A stretch of 64,000 nucleotides of DNA from Adenanthera pavonina (lineage: Eukaryota; Streptophyta; Magnoliopsida; Fabales; Fabaceae), in the NCBI GenBank assembly GCA_026686845.1, contig JAIVEN010000024.1, positions 5,319,501 through 5,383,500 of the forward strand. Direction: 5' to 3'. Positions within the stretch are counted from its first letter, which is position 1. Each line of letters begins with the position of its first letter. The notes beneath the pieces were generated by a model. It saw only the letters and a program-made list of their open reading frames with translations, searched no databases and had not been told where the DNA came from. Both the position numbers and the translations under genes were made by a program. This document shows, piece by piece, positions 59,352 through 64,000 of the stretch.

Positions 59352-62300
59352 ATGGCTTTGCCATCTGAATCGCATCGCAACCACAACAACGACATCTCAA
59401 ACTTCCTTCAATCCACCGCTTCCAACTTCGTTTCTCTCTTCAATCCCCCTAAAGCCTCACCTTCTTCTCCTTTACAAGCACCCTCTTCCTCAATCTCATC
59501 CTCCAGAATCTGCTTTCCTCTCCTATTCGCCGACTCGTCCAGACCTCCTCTCGACCCCACACACTATGACTCGCTTTCCTCTTCTAATTCCGCAATTAAG
59601 GGTATCTCGTCCGCGGCCGAGTCCAACTCGGGATTCCCGTCCACGGTCAGGATTTCAGGGCTGAATTCCAATCGAAAGGGTGGTGGACCCGCTTTCGTGG
59701 GTCAAGTATTCAGCATGTGTGACCTTTCCGGTACTGGTCTCATGGCTGTTTCCACCCACTTTGACATCCCCTTTATCTCCAAGAGGTTCGTGTTCATTTG
59801 AATTTAAGTATGGCGTGATATTTGCGTTGGTTATATTCGCTTTTGTTGTATGGTTTTGAGATTATGGATGTAAATTGCCAACTATATATGCTTGAGAAGT
59901 TCCATTTGTGAACTCTTAGACCGATGACGAAAATTAGAATACGGTGGCAAGATTTCGATGGTCCCTGTATTTATCTTCTCTGCTGAAACTGTCTCCAAAC
60001 AGTTTGGGGAAAACTCATTTGGATGTGTTGTATCAGGCCAAAGAACCCAAATCATTTGGATTTGTGTTATATCTCTTAACAATAATGTTGTAAAATAGAA
60101 ACTATAAGTAAAATAATCAGGAAACCAATTGGTCATTAATGATTATACATCATTGAACATTGAAAAGACTTGACTTTAATGATTAAAAAGTATACACTTT
60201 TTGACACACTTCTTTTGGGAACATTTTTTAACTGTTATCTTTTATTTGCAGAACACCTGAGTGGCTGAAAAAAATGTTTGCCACAATCACCAAGAGTGAA
60301 AGAAACGGCCCTGTGTTTCGTTTTTTTATTGATCTAGGAGATGCAGGTTAGCCCTATAGCACCTTCCTCCCCTCTTATGGTCTTTGTATAATCTTACAAC
60401 TGTATCAGGCTATTAAATTTTCATCTGCTTAATGGTTAATGTGGTCAAAGTTCCTAGTATTAGCCTTGTGTATATCTTGATCAAATTTTGGTTATGGCAA
60501 TGTCTAAGTGTCATTGTCTGACATTTTTCTTTGGAAAAATGGCAAGGTTATTTTTTTTCTGGCATCCTCCTATGGTATGTACCTATGGGCTTACTTGCTG
60601 GTTAAATAGATGTCTCATTTTAGTAATTTCATTTGCTTATTTGACATTTTTTGACAATATGTTCCCATCATGTTCATTAATTTGTTCTCTTTCCCTATCA
60701 TAGTTTGGTCAGAGTATCTGGCTAGTTGTTAGTTACTTGCTGAGTACTGATTACTTTCATGGTCTCTTAGTTTCATATGTCAAAAGGCTGAATATTCCAA
60801 GTGGTGTGGTGGGTGCTTGTCGACTTGATCTAGCATATGAACATTTCAAGGTATTGCTAGCTTGCTGAATTGCTTTTTTTTTCCCCTTCCCTTTTTTGGG
60901 TAAATTGTTCAATCGTTGAATTGCTTTTGCTTGATAGGAATAGATGGTATAAATTATGGTTAGGATATTATTTCCAATTTATTTTTGTTTGTCATCTCTT
61001 GAGTTTTTTCCCCACTTATTAATTGTTATCCTCCATTAGCACTTTGAAAATATATGTTTGAATTGATATTGTCAAATCTTTGTCCAGTTGATTCTAACCA
61101 TGGAATTTGTCATTTTAATCTTCTCATTATTCCTTTTTGTTTAGGTTTGTTTTTGACATTTCTCTTTATGCATAATGCAGGAAAAGCCTCACTTGTTCCA
61201 ATTCGTTCCAAATGAGAAGCAGGTATAATTTTCCTTCCATAGACATAGTTACACATCTTTGTAGTTTTATTTAAATTTATTATTGATTTTTATTATCACT
61301 ATTTTTCTACAGGTCAAAGCAGCCAATAAACTTTTAAAGACAATGCCACAACATGGTTTAGGTAAAAAGGTGGATGGGGTGCCTGTTTTTAGTGCACAGA
61401 ACTTAGATATTGCAATAGCAACTGCAGATGGAATCAAATGGTGTGTATTTTTCGTCTTCCTCATTGTATGTAGCATTGGTGTATTTTTCACAAAAGTTGC
61501 TCTCATCTTGTTGATATCAGTTAAATGATAAATTTAAATTTCCATTGTATGGATGCATCTCATTTTTCTGTTGCGCATTAATTGGAAATAATTCTTTTTG
61601 TTTCCTAAGCAATTGTAATTTTATACCCTTGACAGTTGATCAAATAATATGTGCTTTTGATTAGCTTTGAAATTTAGATTTAGTACTATTATCCTCTGGT
61701 AATTTTTAGTGGTTATAATTCCTTCTTTTCATTTTAGTGCACTTTGTCATCTTTACTAGTGGCATAGACATTGATTATTATGTCAGTTAGGGCTCAGGTT
61801 GCTTTTGATTATTGGTTTCTTTATTTGTCACTGATTTATCTGGCTGTTTTGAACAAATAAAGTATTTTTTGTGAATGCATTTGACATCATATATTATGCA
61901 TGTCTTTGTTCCATCAGGTACACTCCCTACTTCTTTGATAAGAAAATTCTTGATAACATTCTTGAAGAATCTGTTGATCAACATTTCCATGCTTTAATCC
62001 AAACTCGGCACATGCAGCGCCGAAGGGATGTGATTGATGACAACTTGGCAGCAGAGGTCATTGAGGAGATGGGAGATAGTTTATGGGAGCCTCCAGAAGT
62101 ACGAATAATTTCATAAGCATTTTTTTTTTACCTTAATGAAAGCTAGCTGGAGAAAGATAATTGTCAGTAGCTAGGGATGATAATCTATTCCTGTTCTTTG
62201 TGATTTATCCAGAACGTTCATTTCTTCTCTATGCTTTTTCTGCTTTTTCCTTTTGATTACTATTATAGAAAAGGAATTAATTTCTATCTAGATAAATATA

Positions 62301-64000
62301 ATATTTACTCTTATTTGTCTTCTAAAATTAGGTAACATCTCGCTGATTTTCCTTACAGGTTCAGGAGGTGTTAGATGAAATGGGCCATCCTAGTATACCA
62401 TTAAGTGTTATTTCGAAGGCTGCAGAGATACAGTTCCAATACACTGTTGACAAGGCACTCCTTGGTAATAGGTGGTTGCGGAAAGCAACTGGCATACAAC
62501 CAAAATTTCCATACATGGTTGACTCATTTGAGAAAAGGTGCATTACATGCTATTTTGTGGCCCTTTAAACTGACTCTAAACATTTCAACATGTGGCATTG
62601 TCACCTTTTTTGTTAGACTTGTGGTTTCTTTGTCCCAGTTGATGCCTGAATCACGACAAAGTTGACAGCTAGGTGTATTTTCCCCTAGACTAAAGAATGG
62701 TTATAATAAGCCAAATTGCATCACTTGAAGTGACTTTAGTGTTACACTTGTAAAAAAGGTTTTGTTTTGAATCAGATCATGATAAACCTATATCCTTTGA
62801 GTTAAGCACCATATTTAAATTAATTTTTTTGTGAGTGACCGCAAATGCTTGACTCTTCTATCCCTTCTAGGAAGGTATTTCCTAGAACTACCAATACAGA
62901 ATGGATAGTAAGATTTGCTATTGACAGAATAGTGACATGCTTCCAAATGAAGACGATACTTTTGAAGGGTGTAATTGAAGGAACATGCTCTGAATACTAC
63001 ATTTTTCCACTGTCTATTATATGTGTATGGGGTGTAATACAAAAGATGGCATCATCTCACATAGCATGAAGACTCAGTTTGAGTTTTATGTTTTAGTCAG
63101 ATGTTGTGAGGCTGCAAATTTTCTGAATGAGCACTGGCAGTATAACACAGTAGCTTAAATTTGTTATAGGTGTAACAAAGTTGCACGAGGAAGTATGCTA
63201 TTTTATCACTATGGTTGTTGTCAAGTTTACATAATGCTCTGATCTTTTAATTGTAGCTTAGTTCTGCTTTTCACACCATATTTCTACTTATTTCCTCATT
63301 GTCAAGCTTTAACCTCCCTAAGCCATTGGATTTACTTTCTTTGGAAGCAAATTCCAGTGTATAGAATAATTCACGTAAAACCTTTTAACCATTGGATTAG
63401 ATGTATTGGTTGTCTAGGTGTTATATGTTTTATCTTCCATACCAAGGTGGACAACATTGAACTGGTTTTCTAAATTTGGATTTATTTAGCGAGATTCAGC
63501 TTCTTTTAAGTGCAGGGTCCAGACATTAAAAATAAAAGTACAAGTGAATAACTGATTATGAGAACATCCATTGATGGATTTTCATAGATTCATATATGAA
63601 TATCCTGTGGGTTCTTTTGTCATCGTTTATCAACTTTGCACATTGTTCTCTGTGCACCCTACACAGCATCATAAAGGTGGTGATCTTAACTTCCATGTTT
63701 GTTATCCTGCAGAAGTGAAGCTTCTCTCCTTAGAGCCTCTGAGTCAAACAGCCACCTTACCAACTCTAAAGTGGAAGATAGCAGTAAAAAATGTGAATGC
63801 ATAGGCCCTTCTGATAACAACATAAGAGATAATACTCAGGCAATCATGGACCCTCACCCAAAACCTAGGCTACCTTTTATTGACTGGTTTCATCACCTAT
63901 GGCCAAAACCTAGGCAGCAAAAAGAAGGCTTATCAAAAAAAGGTGTGAAAGAGGATCCAAAGCAAAATCCCTTTCTTCCAAAGATTACAATGGTTGGCAT
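59352..64000 (+). CDS. Tic22-like family protein, eight exons, 3' end beyond window
   Basis: Exons 59352-59785, 60252-60346, 60771-60850, 61181-61222, 61313-61440, 61918-62098, 62359-62537 and 63713 onward all have GT/AG borders and join in one frame of at least 475 residues. After a Ser/Pro-rich N-terminus (about residues 1-110) come FVGQVFSMCDLSGTGLMAVS, TPEWLKKMFATITKSERNGP, NIPSGVVGACRLDLAYEHFK, EKPHLFQFVPNEKQ, GVPVFSAQNLDIAIATADGI, YTPYFFDKKILDNILEESVD and HALIQTRHMQRRRDVIDDNL. This is the conserved core of the plant Tic22-like family (At5g62650 type). Classical Tic22 proteins act in the intermembrane space during chloroplast protein import. The role of this longer paralogue is less clear, and I see no obvious transit peptide. 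The last exon is Pro/Lys-rich (PHPKPRLPFIDWFHHLWP) and runs off the edge. The ATG at 59352 is the first in frame after the leader. Confidence 0.93.

Noticed and set aside
59182..59664. Open frame of 160 codons overlapping the Tic22-like exon 1
   Set aside because: Serine/proline-rich shadow of the real frame, which continues into seven spliced exons with family homology.
1..64000. CRISPR array, rRNA, tRNA or prokaryotic operon
   Set aside because: No regular spaced repeats, no cloverleaf or rRNA signatures were noticed, and the gene structure is that of a plant nuclear genome.

Overview
The window reads as nuclear DNA of a flowering plant, most likely a eudicot. It is strongly AT-rich, has spliced genes with GT/AG introns, and carries plant-type Ty1/copia, Ty3/gypsy, LINE, hAT, Mutator-like, Harbinger/Tourist-like, Stowaway and Helitron sequences. 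I cannot name the species from sequence alone.

Only two convincing host genes are visible, both in the right-hand part and on the + strand. The first (leader from about 38.1 kb, coding 41885-46226 in four exons) encodes a three-CCCH zinc-finger protein with an RS-rich stretch, of the type annotated as zinc finger CCCH domain-containing protein 38 in Arabidopsis. The second (59352 to beyond the window end, eight exons seen) encodes a Tic22-like family protein. A partial Myb/SANT-like exon sits at the extreme left on the minus strand. A few exon-like minus-strand pieces near 7.7-8.0 kb and 30.2 kb are uncertain.

The rest is a record of layered transposition. From 8.5 to 14.4 kb a minus-strand hAT transposase pseudogene is split by a 5'-truncated Ty3/gypsy chromovirus whose 2.5 kb 3' LTR is intact. 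From 16.5 to 30.2 kb a small copia element (LTRs of 305 and 304 bp) is split inside its reverse transcriptase by a second copia element of 8.76 kb (LTRs about 1.75 kb) flanked by a perfect CTTAT duplication. From 31.0 to 32.4 kb a Stowaway-type MITE is split by a 1.08 kb solo LTR with AAATT duplications. From 34.0 to 36.2 kb a LINE tail carries a GC-rich non-autonomous hAT element and a small MITE, followed by a tandem duplication spanning parts of all three.

From 46.6 to 58.7 kb lie a Mutator-like MITE with a perfect 9-bp duplication, a Stowaway MITE, a degraded Helitron helicase with a recognisable 3' hairpin and CTAG end, a 1.65 kb copia-type solo LTR nested inside it, an RPA1-like (OB-fold) pseudogene upstream of it on the same strand, and a second GC-rich hAT element with a perfect 8-bp duplication. 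All transposon reading frames seen carry stops or frameshifts, so none looks autonomous. No tRNA, rRNA or CRISPR array was seen. I did not find an unprecedented gene system. The most informative material is the nested chronology, the Helitron/RPA1 remnant and the in-frame intron of the CCCH gene.
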